Below, piece by piece: positions 38,764 through 47,205 of a DNA stretch of 64,000 nucleotides. Source of the DNA: Bradyrhizobium sp. GTDB taxonomy: Bacteria > Pseudomonadota > Alphaproteobacteria > Rhizobiales > Xanthobacteraceae. The notes beneath the pieces were generated by a model. That model made no database searches, was not told where the DNA came from, and worked only from the letters and a program-made list of their open reading frames with translations. The stretch's first letter is position 1. Every line of letters starts with the position of its first letter. The stretch spans positions 1 through 64,000 of the forward strand of contig NZ_JAUYAN010000326.1 of the NCBI RefSeq assembly GCF_030693485.1, in the 5' to 3' direction. The position numbers and the translations under genes are program-made.

Positions 38764-38896
38764 ATAATCGCAAAAATACGGGGGCTCAAAAATCTGCAAC
38801 GAAAGAAGAGCGCCCCGTAATGCATCGAAATGCACGGTGCGAGTCTCACTCAAACCCGCTACGGCTGTCCAGCACAATCACGCTGAGGCAAACCTC

Positions 38897-39220
38897 ATGG
38901 CAAAACCGCAAAGCTCTATAAACGCGGAATGGGCTGCTGCTTTTTCAAGCATGAATCTTATTGAGCAGGATCTGCTGCTTGATGAGCTGACCGCGATTCA
39001 CAACACAGGGAAGGAACGGCGGCGGCAGGAGCTTCGATCTGAACTCGGCTCACTCACAGATAGGCCGATGAAGACGAAGCCTAAACCTGCCGGTAAGCCA
39101 AAATACAGATCGTTGACCAATCCGAATCTCGTCTGGGGAGGCCGTGGGGCGTTGGCATCCTGGCTAAAGGCTGAGATGGCAGAGACCGGCAAACCGCTTG
39201 AAGCCTTCAAGGTCACTTAG
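38897..39220 (+). CDS. H-NS-like DNA-binding protein
   Basis: C-terminus KPKYRSLTNPNLVWGGRGALASWLKAEMAETGKPLEAFKV resembles the H-NS DNA-binding domain. Confidence 0.72.
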   Translation: MAKPQSSINAEWAAAFSSMNLIEQDLLLDELTAIHNTGKERRRQELRSELGSLTDRPMKTKPKPAGKPKYRSLTNPNLVWGGRGALASWLKAEMAETGKPLEAFKVT

Positions 39221-39512
39221 GCTGGGGCTCGGTCAGTTCGCGTTCAAGACACTTCAGCGCCATGAGAGGGCTGTCCAAAACACGCGCCGCGCCGCCACTC
39301 AGCGAAAGGCCCCTGTAGCCTTTAACCAGTTTATAGAGAGCGAGTATCTGCCAGTGGTCGGCCTCTAGCCCTGGCGCCTCTACTTCAATACTGACCGGCA
39401 CCATGGTGGGCTTGTGGCGCACAACCTTCCCGCCTTTTTTAATCGTGATGTCCGGCCCACCCCCCGGTAGTCGTACACTGATTTCGTGAGCGAGCATGAT
39501 GCTGTAGCGCAT
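39213..39512 (-). CDS. hypothetical phage protein
   Basis: Start refined to MRYSIMLAHEISVRL. Confidence 0.5.
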   Translation of the reverse strand: MRYSIMLAHEISVRLPGGGPDITIKKGGKVVRHKPTMVPVSIEVEAPGLEADHWQILALYKLVKGYRGLSLSGGAARVLDSPLMALKCLERELTEPQPK

Positions 39513-39561
39513 TGGGGCCTCCGCCGAAAAGATTCGGACGGGATTGCGCCGCAACAAAGGC

Positions 39562-39590
39562 AAAGAAAAAGCCGCCCACGTGTGGACGGC
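39562..39590 (-). terminator. Rho-independent terminator (leftward)
   Basis: Minus strand GCCGTCCACACGTGGGCGGCTTTTTCTTTG, just after the gene ending at 39607. Confidence 0.7.
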
Positions 39591-39606
39591 CATCATAATT
39601 CGATGT

Positions 39607-39900
39607 TCACGATGTGCAGTACTCAGCGAACGGATGGTTCGCCGGGATTGCACCGGGAAAAGGCGAAGTGCCTTCGCTGAAGACAATCTCAACTGTGGGG
39701 TCGATGCCCGTTGCGAGGTTTGCGAGGTGAGCGATAGCCTGGCGCTGGTCGTCGGTCGGGAATTCCTGGCCGAAGACAACGCCTACTTTGGTCTCTCGTC
39801 CGATGTGGATCGACTGAAGGGCAATGATTGTCCCGTCCGCCTCCACAAAGTGAGTGTAGCTCGCGCGGTCGGTTATCCGCGCAAAAGTGATGCGGTTCAT
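39607..39900 (-). CDS. hypothetical phage protein
   Basis: MNRITFARITDRASYTHFVEADGTIIALQSI. Confidence 0.55.
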   Translation of the reverse strand: MNRITFARITDRASYTHFVEADGTIIALQSIHIGRETKVGVVFGQEFPTDDQRQAIAHLANLATGIDPTVEIVFSEGTSPFPGAIPANHPFAEYCTS

Positions 39901-39901
39901 T

Positions 39902-40153
39902 CTAATCTCCAAACAATGAGAGCTGATTGTCGTCTGCCGTGGGCTTTCGCGCACGGGACACATCGGGGCTTTGCGGGGCATTAGGATCTATGCCGTTGTC
40001 CGCCATGAATTTAGCGGTCGTCATGTCCTCGCTTGCCCAGGGGAAGTAGAGCAACCCGCACAGAGTGCAGGGCGTATTGACGGGCTCGGGGCCTTCAGTT
40101 CGCCACTGATTGTGCTGGTGGCCTACGTCGCAGCGATACCAATGTCTGAACAT
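39902..40153 (-). CDS. small zinc-ribbon-like protein
   Basis: CDVGHQH...PCTLCGLLYFPW. Confidence 0.5.
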   Translation of the reverse strand: MFRHWYRCDVGHQHNQWRTEGPEPVNTPCTLCGLLYFPWASEDMTTAKFMADNGIDPNAPQSPDVSRARKPTADDNQLSLFGD

Positions 40154-40155
40154 CG

Positions 40156-40443
40156 TCAGTCATCGATAGGTTCGTCGGCGTCGTAATTGCCGTCCGTCAG
40201 CACCTCAGGCCGGTAGCCTGAGAGCTTCTGCTCTTCGCACTTGGGGCACACTCTCGCGAGCGGGATTCCGCGTGCGTCGTTTCTCCAGCGTGAAGTGAGA
40301 CCACTACCGCAAGGGCAGGGCCTGGCATCGTCTGGCATAAGCGCCTCCGTGAAATTTTCACCATCGCAACATTGCAAGTCATCAAGATACGGCGCGTTTC
40401 TTTGAGCCCATTCACGCGCAGATCCCTCTCGTCGCTGCTCCAT
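40156..40443 (-). CDS. small zinc-ribbon-like phage protein
   Basis: PCPCGSGLTSRWRNDARGIPLARVCPKCEEQKL. Confidence 0.55.
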   Translation of the reverse strand: MEQRREGSAREWAQRNAPYLDDLQCCDGENFTEALMPDDARPCPCGSGLTSRWRNDARGIPLARVCPKCEEQKLSGYRPEVLTDGNYDADEPIDD

Positions 40444-40527
40444 GGGTGGAATCGCTACGATGGTGAAAAGGTGAAGATGAATTTAGGTGAGGCGGAATCG
40501 TGCGGGATGAAATTGTATTCATCAAAT

Positions 40528-40550
40528 GAAAAAGCCCGCCTAAGCGGGTT
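40528..40550 (-). terminator. Rho-independent terminator (leftward)
   Basis: Minus strand AACCCGCTTAGGCGGGCTTTTTC. Confidence 0.75.
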
Positions 40551-40612
40551 GAACCAAACCGACCTCGGTCCCGACCAAGGGTATGTCGGATGCTCCTTGG
40601 AGTTCTGTTGTG

Positions 40613-40897
40613 ATGCCCAAAGCGTCTCAGTCCATCAAGACAAGTTTCGTCATCGCACTCGTGATCGGGCTTATCATCTCGGGGATATTCATTGTCCTTG
40701 ACCCGTACACTGGGTTCTACTTTTTGAATTGGCAGCTTCCCGGTAACGCCGCCGCATTTGTTTTCTGGGGAATGTTAGGCGGCTCTACTACCGCTGGCTT
40801 GGTAATTAGTTGGCTGGTGAATGGCCTCATGTACAGCGTGCCTGCCTTAGGCGTGATCCGCGGCATCGTTGCTCTGAGACGAGCAGCGACAAAATAA
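40613..40897 (+). CDS. small phage membrane protein
   Basis: Three hydrophobic segments; MPKASQSIKTSFVIALVIGLIISGIFIVL. Confidence 0.55.
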   Translation: MPKASQSIKTSFVIALVIGLIISGIFIVLDPYTGFYFLNWQLPGNAAAFVFWGMLGGSTTAGLVISWLVNGLMYSVPALGVIRGIVALRRAATK

Positions 40898-40904
40898 ACA
40901 AGCC

Positions 40905-40923
40905 GCTTGCTGTATACGACTTC
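40905..40923 (+). promoter_or_regulatory. repeated phage motif, copy 2
   Basis: GCTTGCTGTATACGACTTC; 15 nt are the exact reverse complement of copy 3. Confidence 0.55.
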
Positions 40924-41014
40924 CCTCCGCATGATTCATTCAAGGCGGTGAGCATGCACCCTTGCCGCCCGACGTTTTCTGCCGGTGCATCGTCAAACAA
41001 CAGAAAGCAGGTGC

Positions 41015-41479
41015 ATGGATGCCCTTAAGTTTTACACCGGACTCGCGGAGAAGGTGGTTCCCGGAAAATACTTTCAATCGATCAGAAAAGTAGACAATCC
41101 GATCAAGCTCGGGGATGAGCTGAGATTCATTGAAATCGATGAAGATGATTTTCCGGTCCATCAGCTTGGAACCGGTCGCTGCATCGGGATTTCCGATATC
41201 GAAATCCAAGATAAATCAGTTTCGGTCCTATGCCGGCAGGGCAGTTGGAAGGCTGAACTTCTGCATGGTCATAAACAGCCTCTCTGGTATTTGCCTATAG
41301 ATACCAGGTATGGCGACGGAAGCTGGGGTATCTGCTCGTTCACAGCCGACGCAGAAGCCTTAGACCTCTTCGCGAAAGCGGAAGGCTTCTTCAGTTGGTC
41401 CGTATTCGTCTGTTGGGTTGCAGACCAGTACGGGCTTCCATTCAAGGGCAAGATGCTCATTTGCGAGGTGGACGCCTGA
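41015..41479 (+). CDS. hypothetical phage protein
   Basis: MDALKFYTGLAEKVVPGKYF...; stop overlaps next ATG. Confidence 0.65.
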   Translation: MDALKFYTGLAEKVVPGKYFQSIRKVDNPIKLGDELRFIEIDEDDFPVHQLGTGRCIGISDIEIQDKSVSVLCRQGSWKAELLHGHKQPLWYLPIDTRYGDGSWGICSFTADAEALDLFAKAEGFFSWSVFVCWVADQYGLPFKGKMLICEVDA

Positions 41480-42207
41480 TGGAGCGCCCTACATTCTACG
41501 CGGTTATCCCCGCCTTCGTCCGCTACGCGCCGATCTCTGCCCAAGCAAAGCTCTTCTACGGCGAAGTGACGGCTCTCTGCGAGAAAGAAGGGTACTGCTG
41601 GGCTTCCAACGGGTACTTCGGCCAGCTCTATGATGCTGATGAGCGAACTGTGCGCCGCTGGCTGAAGGAGCTGGTGGTCGCGGGGTTCGTCACTGTCGAT
41701 CTCGCCTGCAATCAGCACGGTCAGCGCCGTATCTTTCTTGCCCGGACAAATCTGGCCGGACAAATCTGCCCGGACAAAAATGTCCTCCATAACGATACAA
41801 GGGTAGATATCGATACAAGAAAACATACCCCCCCAACCCCCAAGGGGGAGCCGGACGGGTTTGAAGAAATCTGGAAAGCGAAGTGGAGCAGGGGCACTGC
41901 ACCGAACCCTCGGCAACCAGCACTCAAGGCTTATACGGCTGCGCTCAAGCGCGGATCTTCGCCGGCCGATATCCTGGCTGGGGTCAAAGCCCGCGTCGGT
42001 GTCGAGAAGGAAGACACGCCATACGCACCCCAGCTCGTGACCTGGCTGAATCAGGACCGCTGGAAGGACGGGACCGGCGCCGCGGTGATGAAGTCGGAGG
42101 ATATGGCAGCAGCCCAGCGCCGTATTGACGAGATGCGCAGACAGAGTGAGCGGCGCGCTGCTATGGCGCTGGCGGAACGGCGCAAGCAAATGGGGCTCTC
42201 GGCGTGA
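41479..42207 (+). CDS. HTH replication-initiator-like phage protein
   Basis: VRYAPISAQAKLFYGEVTALCEKEGYCWASNGYFGQLYDADERTVRRWLKELVVAGFV; C-terminal TPYAPQLVTWLNQDRWKD. Confidence 0.75.
   Translation: MERPTFYAVIPAFVRYAPISAQAKLFYGEVTALCEKEGYCWASNGYFGQLYDADERTVRRWLKELVVAGFVTVDLACNQHGQRRIFLARTNLAGQICPDKNVLHNDTRVDIDTRKHTPPTPKGEPDGFEEIWKAKWSRGTAPNPRQPALKAYTAALKRGSSPADILAGVKARVGVEKEDTPYAPQLVTWLNQDRWKDGTGAAVMKSEDMAAAQRRIDEMRRQSERRAAMALAERRKQMGLSA
41742..41820. repeat. iteron-like repeats inside the initiator gene; candidate phage replication origin
   Basis: CCGGACAAATCTG at 41742 and 41756, CCGGACAAAAATG at 41770 (14-nt period); CGATACAAG at 41793 and 41811. Confidence 0.5.
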
Positions 42208-42288
42208 CCGATACCCAACTCCTCAAAAAGCTCCTTGCTGAATACGGGCAATCATCGGAGCATATCAAACAACTCGTGAGGGAATCGC

Positions 42289-43035
42289 GTGGGGCAGGCC
42301 AAGGTAAAACAGCTGAGGGCGAAGACTTGTTACCTCTGCGGCAAACCGCTCCAAGGTCCGACCTCGGCTGACCATGTACCACCGAAGCTATTCTTCCCCG
42401 AGACGAAGGGTTTGGACCTGCTGACCATTCCGGCGCACCCCGGATGCAACTTATCCTACCAATTGGATGAGGAATACTTCGTCCACACGTTGCTGCCTAT
42501 GACGAAGGGAAGCGCAGCCGGCGACGCCCAGCACGTTCGGGTGCGGAGAAAGATGGATGCCGGAAAAAATGTAGCCCTAGTCAACATGGTGATGGATGAG
42601 TTCAAACACGTCGTGAAAGGCGTCCACCTTCCCGCAACCCGGGTCGCCAAGCTGATTGACCACGCCAGGTTCTTTCGGGTGCTTTGGAAGATTATCCGCG
42701 GACTGCACTACCACCATTCGGGAGTGATACTGCCGGAGGAGTGGGGGATGCGTTACTGGATAACAGCCCGGTATGAACCACCGGAGGAGTTCTTTAAAAT
42801 GTACGCGGAGAGCGGACGGGAAGTCATCCACGGTGCCTATCCCAAGGTGTTCTCTTACTTCTTCGACCGATTCAAGCCCGAGAACTTGAACATGCAGTAC
42901 TGGGGCTTTCACCTGTGGGATAGCATCATCATCACGGCAATGTTCCACGACCCGACTTGCGGCTGTGAGGACTGCCAGTTTGTCGGACCGCAGTTCCCGG
43001 AAGCGATGGCTGGGACCATTAAAATTCCCCGTTGA
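42289..43035 (+). CDS. HNH-endonuclease-like protein (GTG start)
   Basis: CYLCGKPLQGPTSADHVPPKLFFPETKGLDLLTIPAHPGCNLSYQ. Confidence 0.65.
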   Translation: MGQAKVKQLRAKTCYLCGKPLQGPTSADHVPPKLFFPETKGLDLLTIPAHPGCNLSYQLDEEYFVHTLLPMTKGSAAGDAQHVRVRRKMDAGKNVALVNMVMDEFKHVVKGVHLPATRVAKLIDHARFFRVLWKIIRGLHYHHSGVILPEEWGMRYWITARYEPPEEFFKMYAESGREVIHGAYPKVFSYFFDRFKPENLNMQYWGFHLWDSIIITAMFHDPTCGCEDCQFVGPQFPEAMAGTIKIPR

Positions 43036-43086
43036 CTCGCTGTTCCTGTTTCGTTCTGATGGGGTCTCCTTTCGCAGAGCGGAACT

Positions 43087-43320
43087 ATGCCCGACCTAGA
43101 TCATCTCAGAGCTGAAATTGAAGGTATGCGCGTGCAGGTAAACCGGCAGCGCAAGGAAATCCTCCAGCTTCAGCGGGCCGGCATATCCACGGCCTCGGCC
43201 GAACTGCTGCTGCAGCGGATGCACGCGAAAATCGACGGGATGTGTGAGCAGCGGGACAAGCTGAAGAAGGCTGAGCCGGGTCCGGTAAAGGGCAAAGTCC
43301 TGGGTGGTCGGCGGTGGTAG
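43087..43320 (+). CDS. small coiled-coil phage protein
   Basis: MPDLDHLRAEIEGMRVQVNRQRKEILQLQRAG. Confidence 0.55.
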   Translation: MPDLDHLRAEIEGMRVQVNRQRKEILQLQRAGISTASAELLLQRMHAKIDGMCEQRDKLKKAEPGPVKGKVLGGRRW

Positions 43321-43517
43321 AGTTGAAATGGTACGACCCCAACGCCAAGGATAACCCGCCCTGGATAACCGCCCTCGCAGAAGTGCGTCATCGGGCCTGC
43401 CTGGAAGGGTGGTGCTACCAGCACGTCCAGGCGATCATTGTCTCGATCGATCAGTATGCGGAATCGGCCTTGGGCAACCGAAATTATTTTCTTAACAAGC
43501 CTCAAAGTATCGGTTGA
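43314..43517 (+). CDS. small hypothetical phage protein
   Basis: Overlaps preceding stop; MVELKWYDPNAKDNPPWITALAEVRH. Confidence 0.5.
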   Translation: MVELKWYDPNAKDNPPWITALAEVRHRACLEGWCYQHVQAIIVSIDQYAESALGNRNYFLNKPQSIG

Positions 43518-43584
43518 AAAAGACGACCGCGCCGCCATTGAGTAGCGACGCGGCCTGGTAAGCCGAGAGTTGGGGCAATGCGGC

Positions 43585-43866
43585 CTACTTAGAGGTCCCG
43601 CCCTTGTTCTGCTGACCCATGCCGTCTTTCGACGCGCCGCCCTGGTTCATGTTGTCCCTCTGCATGCCATCCTTGGACATGCCGTCCTTCTGCATGCCGG
43701 CCCCGGTGGTGCCGGAGTTCATTCCCGAGTTCGTGCCGCTGTTCGTGGAATTGTTCATGCCGGGCTTGTTCATGTCCGACTGAGCCGCTGCGGGCGCTCC
43801 GGTGTTCTGGGCAAAGGCAGAGCCGCACATCAGGGTCATGGCAGTCGCGATAAGAATTTTCTTCAC
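43585..43866 (-). CDS. pentapeptide MXKDX repeat-like secreted protein (GTG start)
   Basis: Signal peptide MKKILIATAMTLMCGSAFAQ; MQKDGMSKDGMQRDNMNQGGASKDGM. Confidence 0.7.
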   Translation of the reverse strand: MKKILIATAMTLMCGSAFAQNTGAPAAAQSDMNKPGMNNSTNSGTNSGMNSGTTGAGMQKDGMSKDGMQRDNMNQGGASKDGMGQQNKGGTSK

Positions 43867-44120
43867 TGGAATCCTCCGTTGGGTTTGTTGATGCTTCGAC
43901 AACGGTGGGTGGGGAAACTTCGTTCCTTGGAAGTCTTTGGAAAGATGTAGAAATTCTGCGGAAATTTTGAAACCGACGCCGGTTCTGATCGTAGACGGCA
44001 TTATGGAACCGCGACTTTCTTCCAGCGTTAGAGACTCGTAACTCCCGAGTGGTTACCTTGCCCTGTCGGTCCGCTTTCCCCTAAGCGGGCGCGGCGGGGT
44101 GTTTTTTGTGAGTAGCGTTT

Positions 44121-45023
44121 GTGCGTAAGAAGTTAGAGATGCCGGGGTTCATTAAACCCCAGCTCGCCACCTTGAAGAGCAAGGCTCCCAAGGGTGAGCA
44201 ATGGCTTCACGAAATCAAATACGACGGGTACCGAATTCAGATCCACGTCAACGCCGGGAAGAAGAAGGTCTACACCCGCAACGGTCTGGACTGGACCAAA
44301 CGCTTTTCTGTCATTGCCGGCGCCCTCGACCTCCCCGGACAGGCCATCATCGACGGCGAAGTGGTCGTCATCCATGAAGGCCGGACCAACTTCTCCGAAC
44401 TCCAGGCCGAGCTCGCCGCGGGCAAACAGGATCGGCTCGTCTATTACGCCTTCGATCTCCTGTGGCGAGACGGGGACCTCCGCAAGCTCCCCCAGATTGA
44501 GCGCAAGCAAGCTCTGTCTGATCTGATCGGCGAGAACGACATTGATCTACCAGTGCTCTACTCCGAGCATCTGACCGGCGACGGGCAGGAGATGTTTGAG
44601 CATGCCGCCAAGTTGGGATGGGAAGGCATCATCTCCAAGAACGCCCAAGCGCCGTATCGATCGGACCGCAACGAAGGCTGGCTCAAGATCAAGTCGGTAC
44701 AGAAGGGGAAATTCCCGGTCATTGGGTTCGTCAAAGATCCCACGGGGGTCGCCGCGCTCTACCTCGGGAAGAGGGAAGGCAAAGACCTGGTCTACATGGG
44801 CAAGGTCGGTACCGGCTGGTCCCGGACTGTCTCCAGCCAAATCAGGAAACAGCTCGATACTGTGGTCAGCCCGAAATCGAAGCTCACCAAACAGGTCAAG
44901 AAGCCCAAGGCCACCTGGGTGGACCCGGTGTTCGTCGCAGATATAGAATACCGGGATATCACCTCGGAAGGTTTACTCCGGCAAAGCTCATTCAAGGGGC
45001 TAACGCCTGGCAAGAAGTCATAA
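44121..45023 (+). CDS. ATP-dependent DNA ligase, LigD-ligase-domain type
   Basis: Motif I HEIKYDGYRIQ; IIDGEVVV; GWEGIISKNAQAPYRSDRNEGWLKIKS; OB-fold region to the C-terminus. Confidence 0.92.
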   Translation: MRKKLEMPGFIKPQLATLKSKAPKGEQWLHEIKYDGYRIQIHVNAGKKKVYTRNGLDWTKRFSVIAGALDLPGQAIIDGEVVVIHEGRTNFSELQAELAAGKQDRLVYYAFDLLWRDGDLRKLPQIERKQALSDLIGENDIDLPVLYSEHLTGDGQEMFEHAAKLGWEGIISKNAQAPYRSDRNEGWLKIKSVQKGKFPVIGFVKDPTGVAALYLGKREGKDLVYMGKVGTGWSRTVSSQIRKQLDTVVSPKSKLTKQVKKPKATWVDPVFVADIEYRDITSEGLLRQSSFKGLTPGKKS

Positions 45024-45033
45024 GGAGCCTTGT

Positions 45034-45291
45034 ATGGATAATGAGACCACCGCTAAGGAAATGGCTTACGAAGTGCTCATTTTCTTCATGGCCGAACGAA
45101 TGAAGGCGGCCGCTATCTTGTCAGGCGAAGATATTTCTCAGCTCGAAGCCGAAGCTACACTGGCTGTGAAAGGTGCCGAATTCTCAGCTGGGGCGCCGGA
45201 ACAGTTTCAAGTCAAGACTGTCGAAGACACATTGGCGCAGTTGCCGAATGGGCTTGCAATTATACGAAGGGCCGCAAGTAAGACGACTTGA
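45034..45291 (+). CDS. small hypothetical phage protein
   Basis: MDNETTAKEMAYEVLIFFMAERMKAAAIL. Confidence 0.5.
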   Translation: MDNETTAKEMAYEVLIFFMAERMKAAAILSGEDISQLEAEATLAVKGAEFSAGAPEQFQVKTVEDTLAQLPNGLAIIRRAASKTT

Positions 45292-45322
45292 CGGCCTGCG
45301 GCCACCGGCTCACGATTCTAGG

Positions 45323-45631
45323 ATGCAAAACATTCAAGCTCGTTACCTGGCAAGGCGCGGCGGAGCCCGTGAAGGTGCTGGTCGTCCGGTGGGTACGGGG
45401 AAGTATGGGGAAGTTACCGCTGTTGTGCGAGTGCCCGCGAGCCTGAAAGATGAGTTACTGGCCTTCGTCGCGCTGAAGATGCGGAAACTCCCGCTCTACG
45501 TTATGCGAACCAAGGAAGGCCAAGCAGACGGCGGGTCTTCCGCAGAAGCTGCAGGTGATGCTCTAGTCGTTCCTCCCAGCTCCTCTCCATTTTGTGGTAC
45601 TTCAGGTGGCAGGGACGGCAATGAGGGATAG
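45323..45631 (+). CDS. hypothetical protein with GGAREGAGRP N-terminus; weak UmuD-N-terminal-like look
   Basis: GGAREGAGRPVGTGKYGEVTAVVRVPASLKDELLAFV...KLPLY. Confidence 0.4.
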   Translation: MQNIQARYLARRGGAREGAGRPVGTGKYGEVTAVVRVPASLKDELLAFVALKMRKLPLYVMRTKEGQADGGSSAEAAGDALVVPPSSSPFCGTSGGRDGNEG

Positions 45632-45824
45632 CGGTTTCGTCCGGCGCCTTGAGTTGTCCGCCAGACCCCCAGATTGCGCCAAGGGGATGTGAAGCCTCTG
45701 AAGGTTTCCAGCGGCTGCACTCAATGCAGCTCATATCCCGGATGCGGGCGAGGTATTTCTCATTGAACCTGGGCAAGCTGACGCCCAAGGCGCGGACGTG
45801 AGTGAGAATGTTACGCCTTACCAC
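45501..45824 (-). CDS. DUF968/HNH-like phage protein
   Basis: MSCIECSRWKPSEASHPLGAIWGSGGQLKAPDETAIPHCRPCHLKYHKM: C-x2-C, H, C-x2-C-H. Confidence 0.6.
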   Translation of the reverse strand: MVRRNILTHVRALGVSLPRFNEKYLARIRDMSCIECSRWKPSEASHPLGAIWGSGGQLKAPDETAIPHCRPCHLKYHKMERSWEERLEHHLQLLRKTRRLLGLPWFA

Positions 45825-46005
45825 GCTTGCGACGTTTCGCTGATTTTAGTCTCTCGGCCATATCCCACCAGTGAGCCGCCCGGTCGCGTAGCTCCTTGGT
45901 GAAGCTACGATCGGCGCCGTTGCTCTCCAGCTGGTCAGCCGTTGCAATGTTGGATGCGGCCAGCCGCTCCAATTCTTCCACCATTGCAGCTTTGCTACGC
46001 GGCAC
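45811..46005 (-). CDS. small phage protein overlapping ninB end (GTG start; alternative ATG 45984)
   Basis: VPRSKAAMVEELERLAASNIATADQLESNG. Confidence 0.5.
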   Translation of the reverse strand: MPRSKAAMVEELERLAASNIATADQLESNGADRSFTKELRDRAAHWWDMAERLKSAKRRKRGKA

Positions 46006-46402
46006 GTTTAATTCCCAACGCTGTGTCGTAGTCGTCAGGAATGGGGAGGGCGACACCCAGCTCCATGGCCAGGGCCTCGATCGCTTCGAGGAACCTTGTA
46101 AATTCCGTGGTGTTGAGCTTGGTCGTGCTTTTCGGGATGATGAGGTGAGTGCCGGCAACCTCGATATGCTGGACCCCCAGGAACCGAACCTTCATCTCCT
46201 CGTGTAACTCGTCGGCAGTATTGCCGTTGAAGTCACCGATGACGTTAAGCCACATCCAATAAAGCCGGTTCTGGCTCGTGCTTCGGCTCTTCTTGTATTC
46301 CTTGATCTCAACCTGCATCACCTTGGCAGACGTGCACTGAGCGACGGCTTGCATAGCCTCCCGTCGCTTATGCTCGTTGCTGATGATGTAGAAGCCAATC
46401 AC
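45995..46402 (-). CDS. ninB: NinB-like recombination protein
   Basis: KSRSTSQNRLYWMWLNVIGDFNGNTADELHEEMKVRFL. Confidence 0.8.
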   Translation of the reverse strand: MIGFYIISNEHKRREAMQAVAQCTSAKVMQVEIKEYKKSRSTSQNRLYWMWLNVIGDFNGNTADELHEEMKVRFLGVQHIEVAGTHLIIPKSTTKLNTTEFTRFLEAIEALAMELGVALPIPDDYDTALGIKRAA

Positions 46403-46623
46403 TCGCTCTTCTTCCGCTTACGTTCGATCTTCGCCTCAGCTTGGCGACGGATAGAGGCATCTGTGATGGAGTGATCAACCGACTTACGGCAGATTGCGCC
46501 CATGTAGTGGACAGCGAACTCCAGCATCTCCGAAGGTTTGGTGAAGTTGAGCATGCGCATGAGGCGCTTCATCTCCCACTCGGTCTCTGGTTGAAGGGAG
46601 AAGTTGGTCTTGATACGAGCCAC
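46399..46623 (-). CDS. small RHH-like protein
   Basis: MARIKTNFSLQPETEWEMKRLMRMLNFTKPSEMLEFAVHYM; coupled with neighbours. Confidence 0.5.
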   Translation of the reverse strand: MARIKTNFSLQPETEWEMKRLMRMLNFTKPSEMLEFAVHYMGAICRKSVDHSITDASIRRQAEAKIERKRKKSE

Positions 46624-47201
46624 TAGGCTGCTTTCTCTTGGTTCATATTTTCAAGAGCGCGGTACTTCATCTCGAAGATGACGTTGTACGTGCGGTTCCA
46701 GAATTTGTCGGTGAGGAGCCCTTTGTCAAAATGCTCGCCTTTGATCTTGTTTAGCTCCTCGATGTTTACAGTGGCCGACATTTCACGGAGAAGCTTTTCC
46801 AGGCTTATCGAAGCGGAAGCTGCATCGTCGTCCTCTGTCACCATTGCAAACATGCAGAGTAGGGCGTAGCGACGGGCATAGGTCATGGCAGCGCCATAAG
46901 CCTGCGGGTCGTTTGCCCGTTGCATCGGAATTGTAATGGTGCTGGTGATCTCGCTCTTATCCGCGTGGATGATGCGGGTAAGGACAGTGCAAGATCCGCT
47001 CGCACTGCTGGCCGGCACTTGAACCACGGCGAGCCTATTGGCTGTGAGGTGAGGCTGGAGGGTCTGCATCACCTGGTGAAGGTTTGCAAAGCCGCCGTGG
47101 TGGCTCTTGGCGTTGGCGCGAAGAGGCTCAAGCTTCTCCTGCACCTTAATAAGGGCTGCGATTACGCCGCCGTCTTCTCCTGTGGTTTTGAGTTCTTGCA
47201 C
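46623..47201 (-). CDS. ERF-family single-strand annealing protein (GTG start)
   Basis: LIKVQEKLEPLRANAKSHHGGFANLHQVMQTLQPHLTANRLAVVQ...DPQAYGAAMTYARRYALLCMFAMVTEDDDA; AGGAG 8 nt upstream of GTG. Confidence 0.9.
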   Translation of the reverse strand: MQELKTTGEDGGVIAALIKVQEKLEPLRANAKSHHGGFANLHQVMQTLQPHLTANRLAVVQVPASSASGSCTVLTRIIHADKSEITSTITIPMQRANDPQAYGAAMTYARRYALLCMFAMVTEDDDAASASISLEKLLREMSATVNIEELNKIKGEHFDKGLLTDKFWNRTYNVIFEMKYRALENMNQEKAA

Positions 47202-47205
47202 ATTG

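Noticed and set aside
41269-42189. 306-aa minus-strand ORF
   Set aside because: Antisense of the HTH initiator gene, which has start/stop coupling and recognisable domains.
42204-42371. Small GTG-started ORF after the initiator gene
   Set aside because: Largely overlaps the HNH-like gene and lacks distinctive features.
44071-44106. Possible terminator CCGCTT-TCCCCT-AAGCGG ... TTTTTT before the ligase gene
   Set aside because: The T-run is about 12 nt away from the short hairpin, so intrinsic termination is not convincing.
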